Shown here in pieces: positions 25,419-36,361 of a stretch of DNA of 64,000 bases (the stretch's first letter is position 1; each line of letters begins with the position of its first letter). The position numbers and the translations under genes are program-made. Source of the stretch: Cetobacterium somerae. Its GTDB lineage: Bacteria > Fusobacteriota > Fusobacteriia > Fusobacteriales > Fusobacteriaceae. The notes below the pieces were generated by a model. It saw nothing but the letters and a program-made list of their open reading frames with translations, made no database searches and had not been told where the DNA came from. The stretch covers positions 1,490,454-1,554,453 of the forward strand of contig NZ_CP092519.1 of NCBI RefSeq assembly GCF_022430525.1, written 5' to 3'.

Positions 25419-28214
25419 TTAATCAACTAGTGCTGATGTACATCTTGGACATACTGTTGGATGCTCTGGATTAGTTCCTAACTCTGTCGAGTATTTCCAA
25501 CATCTTTCACACTTCTCTCCATCTGCATGCTCAACTTTTACAAATAAAGCTTCTTGCTCCTCACCTTTTACAAATGAATCATCTTTTTCATTAGCAATTA
25601 CTAATTGAGAAACGATAAATACTTCTTCTAAAATCTCTTTGTTATCTTCTAAGAATCTTGCTAATTCTGCATTATCTGCACTTAAAATAACTTTTGCATC
25701 TAAAGAGTTTCCTATTATCTTATTTTCACCTTGTCTTGCTAACTCTAATGTTTTATTAACATCTTTTCTTAACTTTACAATCTCTTCCCACTTTGTATCT
25801 AATTCATCATTTAAGTATTGATCATTGTTTACATACCAGTCAGTTAATAATACTGACTCAGAATCCTTTAATGATTCTGGTAAAGTTTCCCAAATCTCTT
25901 CAGCTGTAAATGATAGTATCGGTGCTACCATTTTAGTTAATGTTACTAAAACTTCTGACATTACTGTCTGTGCTGCTCTTCTTTCTTTAGAATCAGCTTT
26001 TTCAGCATATAATCTATCTTTTATTATATCTAAGTAGAATGCTGACATATCAATTCCTGAGAAATAATGAATTTCTTGGAATAAGTTGTAGAACTCATAT
26101 TTTTCATATGATTCTGTTACTACTCTTTTTAATCTTTCTAACTTATTTAATGCCCACTTATCAATTTCCATTAAGTCCTCATAAGCTACTGCATCTGTTA
26201 ACGGATTAAAATCTGATGAGTTTCCTAATATATATCTAGCTGTATTTCTTACTCTTCTATAAGCTTCTGCCATTTGTTTTAAAATATTATCAGATATTTT
26301 TACATCTTCTCTATAGTCAACTGATGCACACCATAATCTTAGTATATCTGCTCCATAAACTTTGATTATATCTTGAGGAGCCACAACATTTCCTACAGAT
26401 TTTGACATTTTCTTACCTTCTCCGTCATTTACAAATCCGTGAGTTAATAACATTTTAAATGGTGCATCTCCTGTTGATCCAACCGATGTTAATAGTGATG
26501 TTTGGAACCATCCTCTATGTTGATCTGATCCTTCTAAATATAAGTCAGCCGGTCTGTGTAGTCCCTCTCTAGTCTCTAGAACTGATCTATGAGATACTCC
26601 TGAGTCAAACCAAACGTCCATTATATTTGTTTCTTTTCTTAATTCTAATCCTTTTAGATTATACTTAACCAGTAGATCTTCTCCAATTAATTCCTCAGCC
26701 GAATATTTTACCCAAGCTGCTGATCCTTCTTTTTTAACAAGTTCAATAACTCTATCTAAAATTTCTCTTTCAAATATCTCTTTTCCTGTTGCTTCATTAT
26801 AGAATACAGGAATTGGTACTCCCCATGTTCTTTGTCTTGAGATACACCAGTCAGGTCTTGTCTCTAACATAGAACCTATTCTATTTCTTCCCCACTCTGG
26901 AACAAATTTAACATCATCTAAAGCTCTTAATGCCTTTTCTCTTAAATCTGAACCTTCACATCTTATAAACCATTGCTCAGTTGCTCTAAAGATTACTGGA
27001 GTTTTTGATCTCCAGTCATGAGGATAAGAGTGCTCAAACTCTTTATAGCTTAATAAGTGCCCTGTTTCTGTTAAGTGCTCTGCTATAACTTTATTTGCTT
27101 TTTTATAGAATAATCCTGCAAACTGCCCAGCTTCCTCTGTTAATACTCCTTTATTATTAATTGGAGAAATGATTGGTAATCCATATCTAACTCCTACAAC
27201 ATAGTCATCTTGACCATGTCCAGGTGCAGTATGTACAACTCCTGTTCCTGCTTCAGCAGTTACATGTGTTCCTAACACTACTTTTCCTGTTCTATCTAAG
27301 AATGGATGTTTGTATGTTAAGTTTTCTAAGTCAGCTCCAACAAACTCTTTTATTAGCTCCATTTCTTTTATTCCCATGTCACTAAATGCCTTATCTGCTA
27401 AAACTTTTGCTAAAATTAGATTTCCTTTTTCCGTTTTATATATTCCGTACTCAAACTCTCCATTTAAAGCAATTCCTGTATTTGCAGGTAAAGTCCATGG
27501 AGTAGTTGTCCAAATAACTAGATATAATGGTTCTGTCATTTCTAACTTATCCATAATCTCTTTGTTTGCTTCCATCTTTACATAAATAGATGGCGAAACA
27601 TGATTTTTATACTCAATTTCAGCTTCTGCTAAAGCTGTTTCTGTTACTGGCGACCAGTAAATTGGCTTTAATCCTTTAAAAATATATCCATTTTCATAAA
27701 GCTCACCAAATACTTCCAATTGCTTTGCTTCATACTCAGGATTTAAAGTTAAGTATGGCTTATCCCACTCTCCTAAAACTCCTAATCTTTGGAATCCTTC
27801 TTTTTGAATTTCTACCCATTTTTTAGCATACTCTGTACACTTCTCTCTGATTTCAAGAGGTGACATTTCTTTCATTTTTGCACCTAATTCCTCACTTACC
27901 TTTAATTCTATCGGTAATCCATGAGTATCCCATCCCGGAACGTAAGGCACTGTGTATCCAGATAATCTTTTATACTTTAAAATTATATCTTTTAATATTT
28001 TATTTAAAGCATGACCTATATGGATTCCACCGTTTGCGTATGGAGGTCCATCGTGAAGTATAAATGTTTTACTTCCCTTTTGTAATCCCTTTTCATAAAT
28101 TTTTTCATCTTCCCACTTTTTTAAGATGTTTGGTTCCTTCGTTGGTAAGTTTGCCCTCATTTGGAAACTTGTTTTCGGAAGGTTCAACGTTTTCCCGTAA
28201 TCTTTTTCTTCCAT
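25419..28214 (-). CDS. ileS: Isoleucyl-tRNA synthetase
   Basis: IleS (931 residues) charges tRNA-Ile. It has the class I HIGH motif in '[12 protein letters not shown]', the editing domain, '[10 protein letters not shown]' as KMSKS loop, and a C-terminal zinc finger 'CERCWKYS...CPRC'. The zinc-finger form places it in the bacterial (eubacterial) IleS type. Its start shares one base with the end of the kinase-like gene upstream. No T-box leader is visible. Confidence 0.98.
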   Translation of the reverse strand: MEEKDYGKTLNLPKTSFQMRANLPTKEPNILKKWEDEKIYEKGLQKGSKTFILHDGPPYANGGIHIGHALNKILKDIILKYKRLSGYTVPYVPGWDTHGLPIELKVSEELGAKMKEMSPLEIREKCTEYAKKWVEIQKEGFQRLGVLGEWDKPYLTLNPEYEAKQLEVFGELYENGYIFKGLKPIYWSPVTETALAEAEIEYKNHVSPSIYVKMEANKEIMDKLEMTEPLYLVIWTTTPWTLPANTGIALNGEFEYGIYKTEKGNLILAKVLADKAFSDMGIKEMELIKEFVGADLENLTYKHPFLDRTGKVVLGTHVTAEAGTGVVHTAPGHGQDDYVVGVRYGLPIISPINNKGVLTEEAGQFAGLFYKKANKVIAEHLTETGHLLSYKEFEHSYPHDWRSKTPVIFRATEQWFIRCEGSDLREKALRALDDVKFVPEWGRNRIGSMLETRPDWCISRQRTWGVPIPVFYNEATGKEIFEREILDRVIELVKKEGSAAWVKYSAEELIGEDLLVKYNLKGLELRKETNIMDVWFDSGVSHRSVLETREGLHRPADLYLEGSDQHRGWFQTSLLTSVGSTGDAPFKMLLTHGFVNDGEGKKMSKSVGNVVAPQDIIKVYGADILRLWCASVDYREDVKISDNILKQMAEAYRRVRNTARYILGNSSDFNPLTDAVAYEDLMEIDKWALNKLERLKRVVTESYEKYEFYNLFQEIHYFSGIDMSAFYLDIIKDRLYAEKADSKERRAAQTVMSEVLVTLTKMVAPILSFTAEEIWETLPESLKDSESVLLTDWYVNNDQYLNDELDTKWEEIVKLRKDVNKTLELARQGENKIIGNSLDAKVILSADNAELARFLEDNKEILEEVFIVSQLVIANEKDDSFVKGEEQEALFVKVEHADGEKCERCWKYSTELGTNPEHPTVCPRCTSALVD

Positions 28215-30553
28215 TAGACTTCCTCCTTATATGCATTTAAAGTTATTTTTACTTCAGTACTATTCCCCTCTTCTGAAAAATGTTTTATTACTCCACCATG
28301 GTCTTTTATCACCTTATGGACGAAAAACAATCCTAACCCTAAGGTTTGAGGAGAATAACTTATAAATGGTTCATAGATGTCTTCTAATTGCTTAGCTGAC
28401 ATGCCAATACCATTATCAATAATTTTCAATTCTATTTTTTCATTGATTTTTCGTTTAGAAAGAATTATATCTATTCTTCTATTGTTTTGTTTATCTAAGA
28501 GAGCGTTACATGCATTATCTATAAGCTCTTTTATTACTTTTTTTAACTTTCTTCTACTACCCAAGACACTTCCAGTTGTAGCATTAAAAAATGAAATTGA
28601 AATATTTTCACTTTTAAATTTTTGACTATACTCTGCAATTGTCTCATTTATTATTTTATCTAAACTAACACGCTCATATCTATCTTCAGCTTCTTCAGAA
28701 TAAATTTTCAATGATTCATTATCCTCTTTAATTCTTGCTAGATATGGCTTTATAGTTGTTAATTCCTCTATTATTTTTTCTCCTGGATTTTCTGAATCTA
28801 CACATTTTAATAATTTTTCAACAACTTCTCCTCTTAACCTTAAAAATCTTGTAGCTAACTTTTCTATAGTTAGTACTCTTTCACTTTCTAAGGTATCTAA
28901 AATTGTTTCTTTATTATTTATTCCAATTGAAAAATTCATTGAAAGTAGATTTAGCAATTCTAATTCTTCTTGATTAATCCTAATATCTTTCGCATAATTA
29001 TCTACTACAACTACACCCGAAAATTTTCCAGCTCCATGTATTGGAAAAATAAAGAAATTTTTTAACCCAATAGCTTTTAATACATCATTTCCTAAATCAT
29101 ACTTATATCCAGCATCATTTTTATAAATTATCTTTTGTTCTTTAAAAGATTTTGCTAATAAATTATCATTATTTACAGGAACTTTTGCAAATAGAACTAA
29201 TTCTTTTAAATTTTTCAATTGAAACTTAAAACCTTTTTTGCTTTCTTCTTTCAAACTACGATTTATAGCAACTTCTTCACCAATCAAGTAATCATTTTCT
29301 CTACTATATCTAAAATACATTGCTCTACTATATCCAAGTCCAACTTCTGAGGTGAATCCAGAAACTAGCTTTTTTATAGTCTTAAACGTATCTTGTTCTA
29401 TGTTCATTCCCATTAGAAGTTTATCTATAGCTTCAATTCTTTCAATATTTCTAACTAACTCTTTATTTTGAATAGTTAAATCTTCTTGAGCAATATTTAA
29501 TTTTTCAATCATTTCTTTAAAAGAAATTGATAGTGTTCTTATTTCTCCTTGCCCAATCACTTTTATATCTTCAACTTTTTCACCTTTTGAAATTTGATCA
29601 GCTAAATCTGCTATTTGAGTAAGAGGCATCAATAATTTTCTGAATACCTTACTTGAAACAGTTGAGCTAATAATCATTATTAAAAGGACTAAAACTCCTA
29701 TATAAATAGATGTCATTAGTTTCTCTTCAGTTAATCTTTCTTTTGATAAAGAGAGTATAAAACTTCCTAAATAACTATCATTATAACCTATTAAATTATA
29801 AATTCCAACATAATATGATAAACCATTGATTTTTTTATTCAAATAATAGTTTTTATAATCTTTTCTTAAAATCTCTTTATACGTTCTATTTGAAAAGAAA
29901 AACTTAGCTTGAAGCTCATCTTTATCAGGACTATTAGTCACAAAATATACTCTATCTTTAGAACTTAGCTCTAATCCGTCTGTTAAAGAAGTTAAAAAAT
30001 CTCTATTTATAGGAATTGAAACTACTAAATAGTAAGTTGTTGTTTCATTTCCATAAGGAATAACTACTCTTCCATAAATTTTATTGTCTACCTGTGCTAA
30101 ATAATACCCTGTTTCTTCAAATTCTTTTTTGTTAGATGTTTCTAATAAAATATGAATATTATCTTCATTTAGTGTTCCTAAATTTCCTTTATTTCCATAT
30201 TCTCCTAATAACTCACCATCAGAAGATAAAATTGTTACTACAGAATTATAATAATTTCTAAAATCTTCTTTTAATAAATTATATTTTAGCATTTCTGCTA
30301 TTTCTTGATTCCCTTCACTGATTCTATATTTTCCAATTTCTTTATAAACATCATTTCTAATCTCTCCAAAATAAGACTTATAATTTCCCATAAGAAGGTT
30401 CATCTTATTTTTAGTTGTATCTTCAATTCTCTGCTCCATATCTTGGAAAGATGTCAGAATTACAACAATAGCAATTAAAATTGATGTTAAAAATATCGCT
30501 ATATCATTATAAAAAATTATTTTTATTAACAAGGAATCTTTTCTTATTCTCAT
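28214..30553 (-). CDS. Membrane histidine-kinase-like sensor without visible phosphoacceptor His
   Basis: The 779-residue protein has a TM segment (about 10-35), a large extracytoplasmic sensor region (about 36-278), a second TM (about 280-298), HAMP (about 299-352), a coiled coil, a GAF-like domain (about 385-545), a helical region (about 550-640) and a HATPase_c domain (about 660-775). The ATPase has the N box (Asn680), 'DNGIGMS' (G1) and '[12 protein letters not shown]' (G2). In the helical region where DHp would be, no His occurs; the only His between residues 300 and 740 outside the ATPase is His506, in the GAF domain. No response regulator gene is adjacent. It lies 3 bases after tex and overlaps ileS by one base. 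Confidence 0.8.
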   Translation of the reverse strand: MRIRKDSLLIKIIFYNDIAIFLTSILIAIVVILTSFQDMEQRIEDTTKNKMNLLMGNYKSYFGEIRNDVYKEIGKYRISEGNQEIAEMLKYNLLKEDFRNYYNSVVTILSSDGELLGEYGNKGNLGTLNEDNIHILLETSNKKEFEETGYYLAQVDNKIYGRVVIPYGNETTTYYLVVSIPINRDFLTSLTDGLELSSKDRVYFVTNSPDKDELQAKFFFSNRTYKEILRKDYKNYYLNKKINGLSYYVGIYNLIGYNDSYLGSFILSLSKERLTEEKLMTSIYIGVLVLLIMIISSTVSSKVFRKLLMPLTQIADLADQISKGEKVEDIKVIGQGEIRTLSISFKEMIEKLNIAQEDLTIQNKELVRNIERIEAIDKLLMGMNIEQDTFKTIKKLVSGFTSEVGLGYSRAMYFRYSRENDYLIGEEVAINRSLKEESKKGFKFQLKNLKELVLFAKVPVNNDNLLAKSFKEQKIIYKNDAGYKYDLGNDVLKAIGLKNFFIFPIHGAGKFSGVVVVDNYAKDIRINQEELELLNLLSMNFSIGINNKETILDTLESERVLTIEKLATRFLRLRGEVVEKLLKCVDSENPGEKIIEELTTIKPYLARIKEDNESLKIYSEEAEDRYERVSLDKIINETIAEYSQKFKSENISISFFNATTGSVLGSRRKLKKVIKELIDNACNALLDKQNNRRIDIILSKRKINEKIELKIIDNGIGMSAKQLEDIYEPFISYSPQTLGLGLFFVHKVIKDHGGVIKHFSEEGNSTEVKITLNAYKEEV

Positions 30554-30556
30554 CCC

Positions 30557-32722
30557 TTAAAGCCCCTTTTTAGTTAAGCCTACTCTTTCCCTCGCTCTAT
30601 CTATATCCTTTATTTTAACTTTTATGATTTGACCCACTGAAAGAACTTTACTTGGATCATCTATAAACTTATCTGATATTTCTGAGATGTGAAGTAATGC
30701 ATCATTTTTTAATCCTATATCTATAAAAGCACCAAACTTAATTACATTTCTTACTGTACCTTCTAATTCCATACCTGGTTGAAGATTATCTATATTTAAT
30801 ATGTCTGATTTCAAAAGTGGTTTTTGGATGCTATCTCTGGGATCTCTTCTTTCTTTAACTAATGCTTCATAGATATCTTTTACCGTTTCATATCCATAGT
30901 TATTTTTTAGAGCAAAATTTTTATAGTCAAATCCATTTAAAATTTCTTTAGCTTTAACTAAATTCTTTCCGTACTCTTTTAAAGAAAGGTTAACAGATGA
31001 TAATATTTCTTCCGCAATTTTATAAGACTCTGGATGTATTATTGTATTATCTAAAGTATTTTCACCATCAAGAATAATTAAGAAACCAGCCATTTGCTCG
31101 TAAGCTTTAGCTCCTAAGCCTTTAACTTTTAATAATTCTTTTCTATTCTTAAAGTTCCCATTCTCTTTTCTATAATCTACAATATTTTTTGCAACGCTTT
31201 TCTTAATTCCAGAAACATATGAAAGTAGTGCCCATGAAGCTGTATTTACATTTACTCCGACATTATTTACCACTAACTCTATAACTTCTGTAAGAGATTG
31301 ATCTAATCTTTTTTGATTAACATCATGTTGGTACATACCTACTCCAATAGATTTCGGATCAATTTTTACTAACTCTGCTAGAGGATCTTGAATTCTTCTT
31401 CCTATTGAAATAGCTCCTCTAACTGTTACATCTAAATCAGGAAATTCTTCAACTGCTATTTTAGAAGCTGAGTAAATCGATGCTCCTGCCTCATTCCCAA
31501 TTAGATATTTCACATCACTATCTATAGTTTTTAAAACTTTAGCTACAAAACTTTCTGTCTCCCTTGAAGCAGTTCCATTTCCAATAACAATTATATCTAT
31601 GTTATATTTTTTTATGAAATCTCTCATTTTTCTTTCAGCATCTTTTAGCTGATTTTCATGATGCATTTCTTTTACTAAATAAAACACTGTATTTTCTCTA
31701 AAAAATCCATTTTTATCTATAACTGCCACTTTACATCCTGTTCTATAACCAGGATCCAAAGCTAATATATTTTTTTCATGAAGTGGCGGTTGCATTAGAA
31801 GATTTTTTAAATTCTCTTTAAATACTATAATAGCCTCATCTTCTGCTTTTTCTGTTAGAATATTTCTAACTTCTCTTTCAATAGAAGGTAAAATCAATCT
31901 ATCTAAAGCATCAACTATAATTTCTTTGTGTAAAAAGTTTAACTCTTTATTTTTAAAATCTTTTAATAAGTATCTTTCTACACTATCTCTATCTTTTTCT
32001 TCAAAATTTAAAGAAACTGTTAATACTCCCTCATTTTCTCCTCTATTTAAAGCTAAAATTCTGTGAGATAAAGCTTTTTTTACAGGTTCAGTATATTCAT
32101 AATAATCTTTATATATCTGTTTCGTATCAAGCTCTTCTGCTTTTTTACTTTTCTTGGCAATTATAATAGCTTTTTTCAGCATATCTTCTCTTAATCTCTC
32201 TCTATACTCTAATGTCTCTGAAAGATTTTGAGCTACAATTAATTTTGCTCCTTCAATAGCTTTTTCTACACTTTCTACCTCTTCATTTATGAATGCTAAA
32301 CTTTCTTTCTCAAGTTCATCTAAAGCTTTTAATTGATAAATTTTTTCAGCTAAAGGTTCTAATCCTTGTTCTTTTGCTACATCTGCTTTTGTTTTTCTTT
32401 TTTTCTTATAAGGAAAATATAAATCTTCAACCATCTGAAGTTTTTCAGCTAAAAGTATTTGATTTTTTAACTCATCTGTTAACTTTCCTTGTTCTTCGAT
32501 TAATCTAATAACCTCTTCTTTTCTTATTTCTAAGTTTCTTAAGTAAGTTATTAATTCTGATATTTTTAAAATATTTGTTTCATCTAAATTCTCAGTAACT
32601 TCTTTTCTATATCTTGCTATAAATGGTACTGTTGACCCTTCATCTAAAAGTTTTATTGTATTTGCAACTTGTTCAACTTTTAATCCCATTTCTTTTGCAA
32701 TTCTATTAAAGAGTGTATCCAT
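30557..32722 (-). CDS. tex: Tex-family S1 RNA-binding transcription accessory protein
   Basis: Tex (721 residues) is a nucleic-acid-binding protein related to Spt6. The order of parts is as expected: helical Tex N-terminus, YqgF/RNase H-like domain ('NILALDPGYRTGCKVAVID'), helix-hairpin-helix ('LLKVKGLGAKAYEQMAGFL'), and a C-terminal S1 domain ('LEGTVRNVIKFGAFIDIGLKND', about residues 650-719). It is first in the tex-HK-ileS-lspA-glyQ-glyS run and has its own promoter past the rpsP terminator. Confidence 0.95.
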   Translation of the reverse strand: MDTLFNRIAKEMGLKVEQVANTIKLLDEGSTVPFIARYRKEVTENLDETNILKISELITYLRNLEIRKEEVIRLIEEQGKLTDELKNQILLAEKLQMVEDLYFPYKKKRKTKADVAKEQGLEPLAEKIYQLKALDELEKESLAFINEEVESVEKAIEGAKLIVAQNLSETLEYRERLREDMLKKAIIIAKKSKKAEELDTKQIYKDYYEYTEPVKKALSHRILALNRGENEGVLTVSLNFEEKDRDSVERYLLKDFKNKELNFLHKEIIVDALDRLILPSIEREVRNILTEKAEDEAIIVFKENLKNLLMQPPLHEKNILALDPGYRTGCKVAVIDKNGFFRENTVFYLVKEMHHENQLKDAERKMRDFIKKYNIDIIVIGNGTASRETESFVAKVLKTIDSDVKYLIGNEAGASIYSASKIAVEEFPDLDVTVRGAISIGRRIQDPLAELVKIDPKSIGVGMYQHDVNQKRLDQSLTEVIELVVNNVGVNVNTASWALLSYVSGIKKSVAKNIVDYRKENGNFKNRKELLKVKGLGAKAYEQMAGFLIILDGENTLDNTIIHPESYKIAEEILSSVNLSLKEYGKNLVKAKEILNGFDYKNFALKNNYGYETVKDIYEALVKERRDPRDSIQKPLLKSDILNIDNLQPGMELEGTVRNVIKFGAFIDIGLKNDALLHISEISDKFIDDPSKVLSVGQIIKVKIKDIDRARERVGLTKKGL

Positions 32723-32758
32723 TAATCCATCTCCTTTTCATAGTTGAATTTACCTTGT

Positions 32759-32788
32759 ATTATACCACATTTTAATAATCAATGTCTA
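32759..32788 (-). promoter_or_regulatory. Promoter of the tex-glyS operon
   Basis: TAGACA (32783-32788) and TATAAT (32759-32764) are spaced by 18 bases on the minus strand, 37 bases before the tex ATG. Confidence 0.7.
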
Positions 32789-32805
32789 ACACAAACAGAA
32801 AAAAA

Positions 32806-32825
32806 AGGTGCCTTTACAGGCACCT
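32806..32825 (-). terminator. Terminator after rpsP
   Basis: A perfect 8-bp stem AGGTGCCT / AGGCACCT has a 4-base loop and is followed by a T run on the minus strand. It cuts rpsP off from tex. Confidence 0.92.
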
Positions 32826-32837
32826 AAATTCTTACAA

Positions 32838-33101
32838 TTAGTTTTTCTTTGCAGCTTCGAACTTTGCCCAAACTCCAGCTTTGTCTAATAATGACTTAAC
32901 TGTTCTTGTAGGTTGCGCTCCGTTCATAAGGAACTTTACAATTTCCTCTTCTTTAAGAGTTACTTTTCCTTCTTCTAATGGATAGTAGTTTCCTAAGTAA
33001 GCTACTGCTTTTCCATCTCTTCTTGATAAAGCTTCCATTGCAGCTATTCTGTATACAGGTCTCTTTTTGCTTCCCATTCTAGTTAATCTTAATTTTAACA
33101 T
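32838..33101 (-). CDS. rpsP: 30S ribosomal protein S16
   Basis: S16 (87 residues) opens with 'MLKLRLTRMGSKKRPVYRIAAMEALSRRDG', which is diagnostic. It lies 66 bases after ffh and ends at a terminator. In most Firmicutes rpsP is followed by a KH protein, rimM and trmD; here the operon stops after rpsP. Confidence 0.98.
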   Translation of the reverse strand: MLKLRLTRMGSKKRPVYRIAAMEALSRRDGKAVAYLGNYYPLEEGKVTLKEEEIVKFLMNGAQPTRTVKSLLDKAGVWAKFEAAKKN

Positions 33102-33167
33102 CTAAAATCACTTCTCCTTTTATATTTCTATTTTTTTATTTTTGGTATTGCCTCTATTTTTCTCTAT

Positions 33168-34517
33168 TTAAAATGGAAACTTCATTCCACCTTTTCTTCC
33201 ACCCATTCCAGGAAGTTGTGGGAACTTTCCAGTTGAGAACATTTTCATCATTTCTCTCATCTGTTCAAATTGTTTCAGTAGCTTATTTATGTCAGCAACT
33301 TCTGTTCCACTACCTTTTGCAATTCTTAGCTTACGACTAGCTTTTAATATTTCAGGTTTTTTTCTTTCCTCTCTAGTCATTGATTGAATAATAGCCTCAA
33401 CTTTTTTCATCTCTTTTTCAGCTGGTGCTAAATCCCCAATTTGTCCCATACCAGGAATCATTTTTAATATGTTTCCTAGAGAACCTAATTTTTTTATATT
33501 TTGTAATTGCTTTAAGAAATCATCTAAATCAAACTTTTGAGTTCTAATTTTCTCCTCAAGAGATTTAGCATCCTCTTCACCAATTGCTTCTTGCGCCTTC
33601 TCAACTAAAGAAACTACATCTCCCATTCCAAGAATTCTTGAAGCTAATCTTTCGGGATGGAACAACTCTAAATCATCAAGTTTTTCTCCCATTCCTACAA
33701 ATTTAATAGGCTTTCCAACTACAGATTTAACAGATAAAGCTGCTCCACCTCTAGTATCCCCATCAAATTTTGTAAGTACAACTCCATCAATACTTAATGC
33801 ATTATTAAATGACTGAGCAAGATTTACTGCATCTTGTCCTATCATCGCATCAACTACTAGCAGAATTTCTTGAGGTCTCACAACTTTTTTAACCTCTTTT
33901 AACTCTTCCATTAATTTTTCATCTATATGTAATCTTCCAGCAGTATCTATAATTAAATATGTTGCTCCAGCTTCTTTTGCTTTTTCTAAACCTCTTTCAC
34001 AAATTCCAACAGCATCATTACTTCCAAGTTCAAAGTAAACATCAACACCAACTTGTTGTGCTAAAACCTCCAATTGCTTCATAGCAGCAGGTCTATAAAT
34101 GTCCGCTCCTATTAAGTATGGCTTTTCACCTTGTTTTTTTAAGTATTTTGCTAATTTACCTGCAAAAGTTGTTTTTCCAGCACCTTGAAGTCCCGCAAGC
34201 ATTACTACTGTAGGATTTTTAGCACTTTTTGTAAGTCTAGAGTTTGTACCACCTAATAACTCTACCAACTCATCATTTACTATTTTTATAAATTGCTGCC
34301 CTGGATTAATTCCAGTTAAAACTTCAGCTCCAATAGCTTTTTCTTGAATCTTTGCAACAAAATCTTTAACAACTTTGTAGTTTACATCGGCCTCTAGTAA
34401 AGACATTCTAACTTCACGTAAAGCCTCTTTTATATTACTTTCGCTTAGTTTTCCATGACCTCTTACTTTTTTCATTATGTCTTGGAATCTATTTCCTAAA
34501 TTTTCTAACATGGCCAC
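33168..34517 (-). CDS. ffh: Signal recognition particle protein Ffh (SRP54)
   Basis: Ffh (449 residues) binds signal sequences and 4.5S RNA and targets ribosomes to FtsY. The NG GTPase domain shows 'GLQGAGKTTFAGKLA' (G1), 'IIDTAGRLHID' (G3) and 'TKFDGDTRGG' (G4). The Met-rich M domain fills about 300-449. It follows ylxM by 5 bases, the standard ylxM-ffh pairing. Confidence 0.98.
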   Translation of the reverse strand: MAMLENLGNRFQDIMKKVRGHGKLSESNIKEALREVRMSLLEADVNYKVVKDFVAKIQEKAIGAEVLTGINPGQQFIKIVNDELVELLGGTNSRLTKSAKNPTVVMLAGLQGAGKTTFAGKLAKYLKKQGEKPYLIGADIYRPAAMKQLEVLAQQVGVDVYFELGSNDAVGICERGLEKAKEAGATYLIIDTAGRLHIDEKLMEELKEVKKVVRPQEILLVVDAMIGQDAVNLAQSFNNALSIDGVVLTKFDGDTRGGAALSVKSVVGKPIKFVGMGEKLDDLELFHPERLASRILGMGDVVSLVEKAQEAIGEEDAKSLEEKIRTQKFDLDDFLKQLQNIKKLGSLGNILKMIPGMGQIGDLAPAEKEMKKVEAIIQSMTREERKKPEILKASRKLRIAKGSGTEVADINKLLKQFEQMREMMKMFSTGKFPQLPGMGGRKGGMKFPF

Positions 34518-34522
34518 CCCTA

Positions 34523-34834
34523 CTAAAAGTTTTTTTCGATTATTTCATCCAGTTTTTTAATTGTGAAATCTTTTTTCAGCTCTTTTAACTGTGATAGTAA
34601 TTCTAAATCTCTTTTATGAAATCCTATCTTTTCTTCATAATCTCTCAAAATTTTTATTCCTCTTCTTATGTTATCATAGACAGCTTGTCTACTTACATTA
34701 TACTTCTTTCCAATCTCTGTAAGAGATAGGTCTTCCTCGAAGTGCTCTAACAAATATTCTTTTTGTCTATCACTTAAAAGATTTCTATAATAGTCAAGCA
34801 GAATAGAGACTTCTAACATCTCATTCAATTCCAT
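34523..34834 (-). CDS. ylxM: YlxM/UPF0122 helix-turn-helix protein
   Basis: The 103-residue protein has the family pattern 'ILLDYYRNLLSDRQKEYLLEHFEEDLSLTEIGKKYNVSRQAVYDNIRRG', a sigma-region-4-like HTH. YlxM proteins accompany ffh and are thought to modulate the SRP pathway. It is first of ylxM-ffh-rpsP and has a strong promoter. Confidence 0.93.
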   Translation of the reverse strand: MELNEMLEVSILLDYYRNLLSDRQKEYLLEHFEEDLSLTEIGKKYNVSRQAVYDNIRRGIKILRDYEEKIGFHKRDLELLSQLKELKKDFTIKKLDEIIEKNF

Positions 34835-34848
34835 AATATCACCAACAT

Positions 34849-34877
34849 ATTATATCTATATTTATATTTTTTGTCAA
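34849..34877 (-). promoter_or_regulatory. Promoter of ylxM-ffh-rpsP
   Basis: A perfect TTGACA (34872-34877) and TATAAT (34849-34854) are spaced by 17 bases on the minus strand, 15 bases before the ylxM ATG. Confidence 0.92.
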
Positions 34878-34927
34878 GCATTTTTTCTTTACAAAACTTT
34901 AAGTTTTTTACCTTTAGTATTCTGTGA

Positions 34928-34933
34928 TATAAT
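34928..34933 (+). promoter_or_regulatory. Candidate -10 box of the folate operon
   Basis: TATAAT on the plus strand lies 30 bases before the folE ATG. The -35 region is T-rich without a clear hexamer. A small dyad AAAACTT-T-AAGTTTT (34893-34907) lies just upstream and could bind a regulator. Confidence 0.5.
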
Positions 34934-34963
34934 TAATTTATATCAAACTTTCGAGGTGATCTA

Positions 34964-35518
34964 ATGAACTTAAAAACACATATTAAAAATATAATTCTTG
35001 AAATAAACAACGACAATAACTTAATCTCTGATGAAGTTATTGAAAACACACCTGAACGAATTGAAACTTTTTATAAAGAGATTTTTTCAGGTCTTCTTTT
35101 AAATCCTTATGACTTTTTAAAAAGAACATTTCCAATACAAAATAATGACTTAATCATCGAAAAAAATATATCTTTTTATTCAATGTGTGAACATCATTTT
35201 TTACCTTTTTTTGGTAAAATTTCCATTGGATATATTCCTAATAACAAAATTGTCGGTTTTGGAGATATTATAAAAGTTATTGAAGCTTATTGTAAAAGAC
35301 CACAGTTACAAGAAAGACTTTGCGACGAAATTGCCGAAACAATCTATAAGGGACTTGAATGCCAAGGAGTATACATTTTAATAGAAGCCGAACATATGTG
35401 TATGACTATGAGGGGAGTAAAATCTATTGGTACTAAAGTTACTACAACATCATCAAAAGGTATTTTCAACACTAACAATAGTTTAAAAACAGAATTTTTA
35501 ACTTTAGTTAAAAATTAG
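34964..35518 (+). CDS. folE: GTP cyclohydrolase I
   Basis: FolE (184 residues) converts GTP to dihydroneopterin triphosphate, the first step of folate synthesis. Zinc ligands Cys75 and His78 ('SMCEHH') and Cys146 ('EHMCMTMRG') are present. It heads a compact plus-strand operon with folB-folK and folP. A GAGGTGAT ribosome site precedes the ATG. Confidence 0.97.
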   Translation: MNLKTHIKNIILEINNDNNLISDEVIENTPERIETFYKEIFSGLLLNPYDFLKRTFPIQNNDLIIEKNISFYSMCEHHFLPFFGKISIGYIPNNKIVGFGDIIKVIEAYCKRPQLQERLCDEIAETIYKGLECQGVYILIEAEHMCMTMRGVKSIGTKVTTTSSKGIFNTNNSLKTEFLTLVKN

Positions 35519-35530
35519 AGGGAGAATTTT

Positions 35531-36352
35531 ATGGATAAAATATATATTAAAAATTTAGAATTTATAGGAAATCACGGAGTTTTTGCTGAAGAAAAATTTT
35601 TACAACAAAAATTTATTATTTCTATTGAAATGGAAACTTGTACTAGAAAAGCTGGTGTTAATGATGATTTAAACCATTCTACACACTATGGATTCGTTTC
35701 TGATGATGTAGAAAAAGTTTTCTTTTCAAAATCATTCGACTTAATTGAAGCTCTTGCTGAAGCAATTGCTAGAGAGATTCTTATAAAATATTCTCTTATT
35801 AAAAACGTTACCGTTAAAATAAAAAAACCTTGGGCTCCTATTAAAAAGCATTTTGATTATGTCGCAGTTGAAATTTCACGTTCTAGAAATATCTCATACC
35901 TTTCTATAGGTACAAATATTGGAGATTTAAAATTTAATTTAGATACTGCTATCTCTCATATATCAAACCTTGAAAATACTCAAGTAATTAAGGTCAGCAA
36001 TTTCTTAGAAACCGAACCTTTTGGTGACGTTATACAAGATAACTTTTTAAATGCTTGCCTTAAAATTGAAACTCTTTTTACTCCAGAAGAACTTTTGGAA
36101 AAGCTTCTTGACATCGAAATTATAATGGGAAGAGTACGTGAAATAAAATGGGGACCTAGAGTTATTGATATCGATATCTTACTTTTTAACAATCTAATTG
36201 TTGAAGAGGAAAATTTAGCTATCCCTCACCCTTGGATGTGTGAGCGTTCATTTGTTCTAGATCCATTAAACGAAATCGCTCCAAATGTTATTCATCCTTT
36301 AGAAAATAAATATATTTCAACATTAAAAAGAATACTTGATAAATCTTTATAG
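35531..36352 (+). CDS. folBK: Fused dihydroneopterin aldolase / HPPK
   Basis: The 273-residue protein joins two folate enzymes. Residues about 1-118 are dihydroneopterin aldolase (FolB; 'IYIKNLEFIGNHGVFAEEK', 'DLIEALAEAIA'). Residues about 122-273 are 6-hydroxymethyl-dihydropterin pyrophosphokinase (FolK; 'SIGTNIGD', 'GPRVIDIDILLF', 'IPHPWMCERSFVLDPLNEIAP'). The two act in succession, and such fusions are known in other bacteria. It lies 12 bases after folE and 9 bases before folP. Confidence 0.94.
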   Translation: MDKIYIKNLEFIGNHGVFAEEKFLQQKFIISIEMETCTRKAGVNDDLNHSTHYGFVSDDVEKVFFSKSFDLIEALAEAIAREILIKYSLIKNVTVKIKKPWAPIKKHFDYVAVEISRSRNISYLSIGTNIGDLKFNLDTAISHISNLENTQVIKVSNFLETEPFGDVIQDNFLNACLKIETLFTPEELLEKLLDIEIIMGRVREIKWGPRVIDIDILLFNNLIVEEENLAIPHPWMCERSFVLDPLNEIAPNVIHPLENKYISTLKRILDKSL

Positions 36353-36361
36353 GAGGTTATT

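Noticed and set aside
34893..34907. Dyad AAAACTT-T-AAGTTTT as a firm operator for the folate operon
   Set aside because: Short AT-only arms in AT-rich DNA; mentioned with the promoter but not called as a site.
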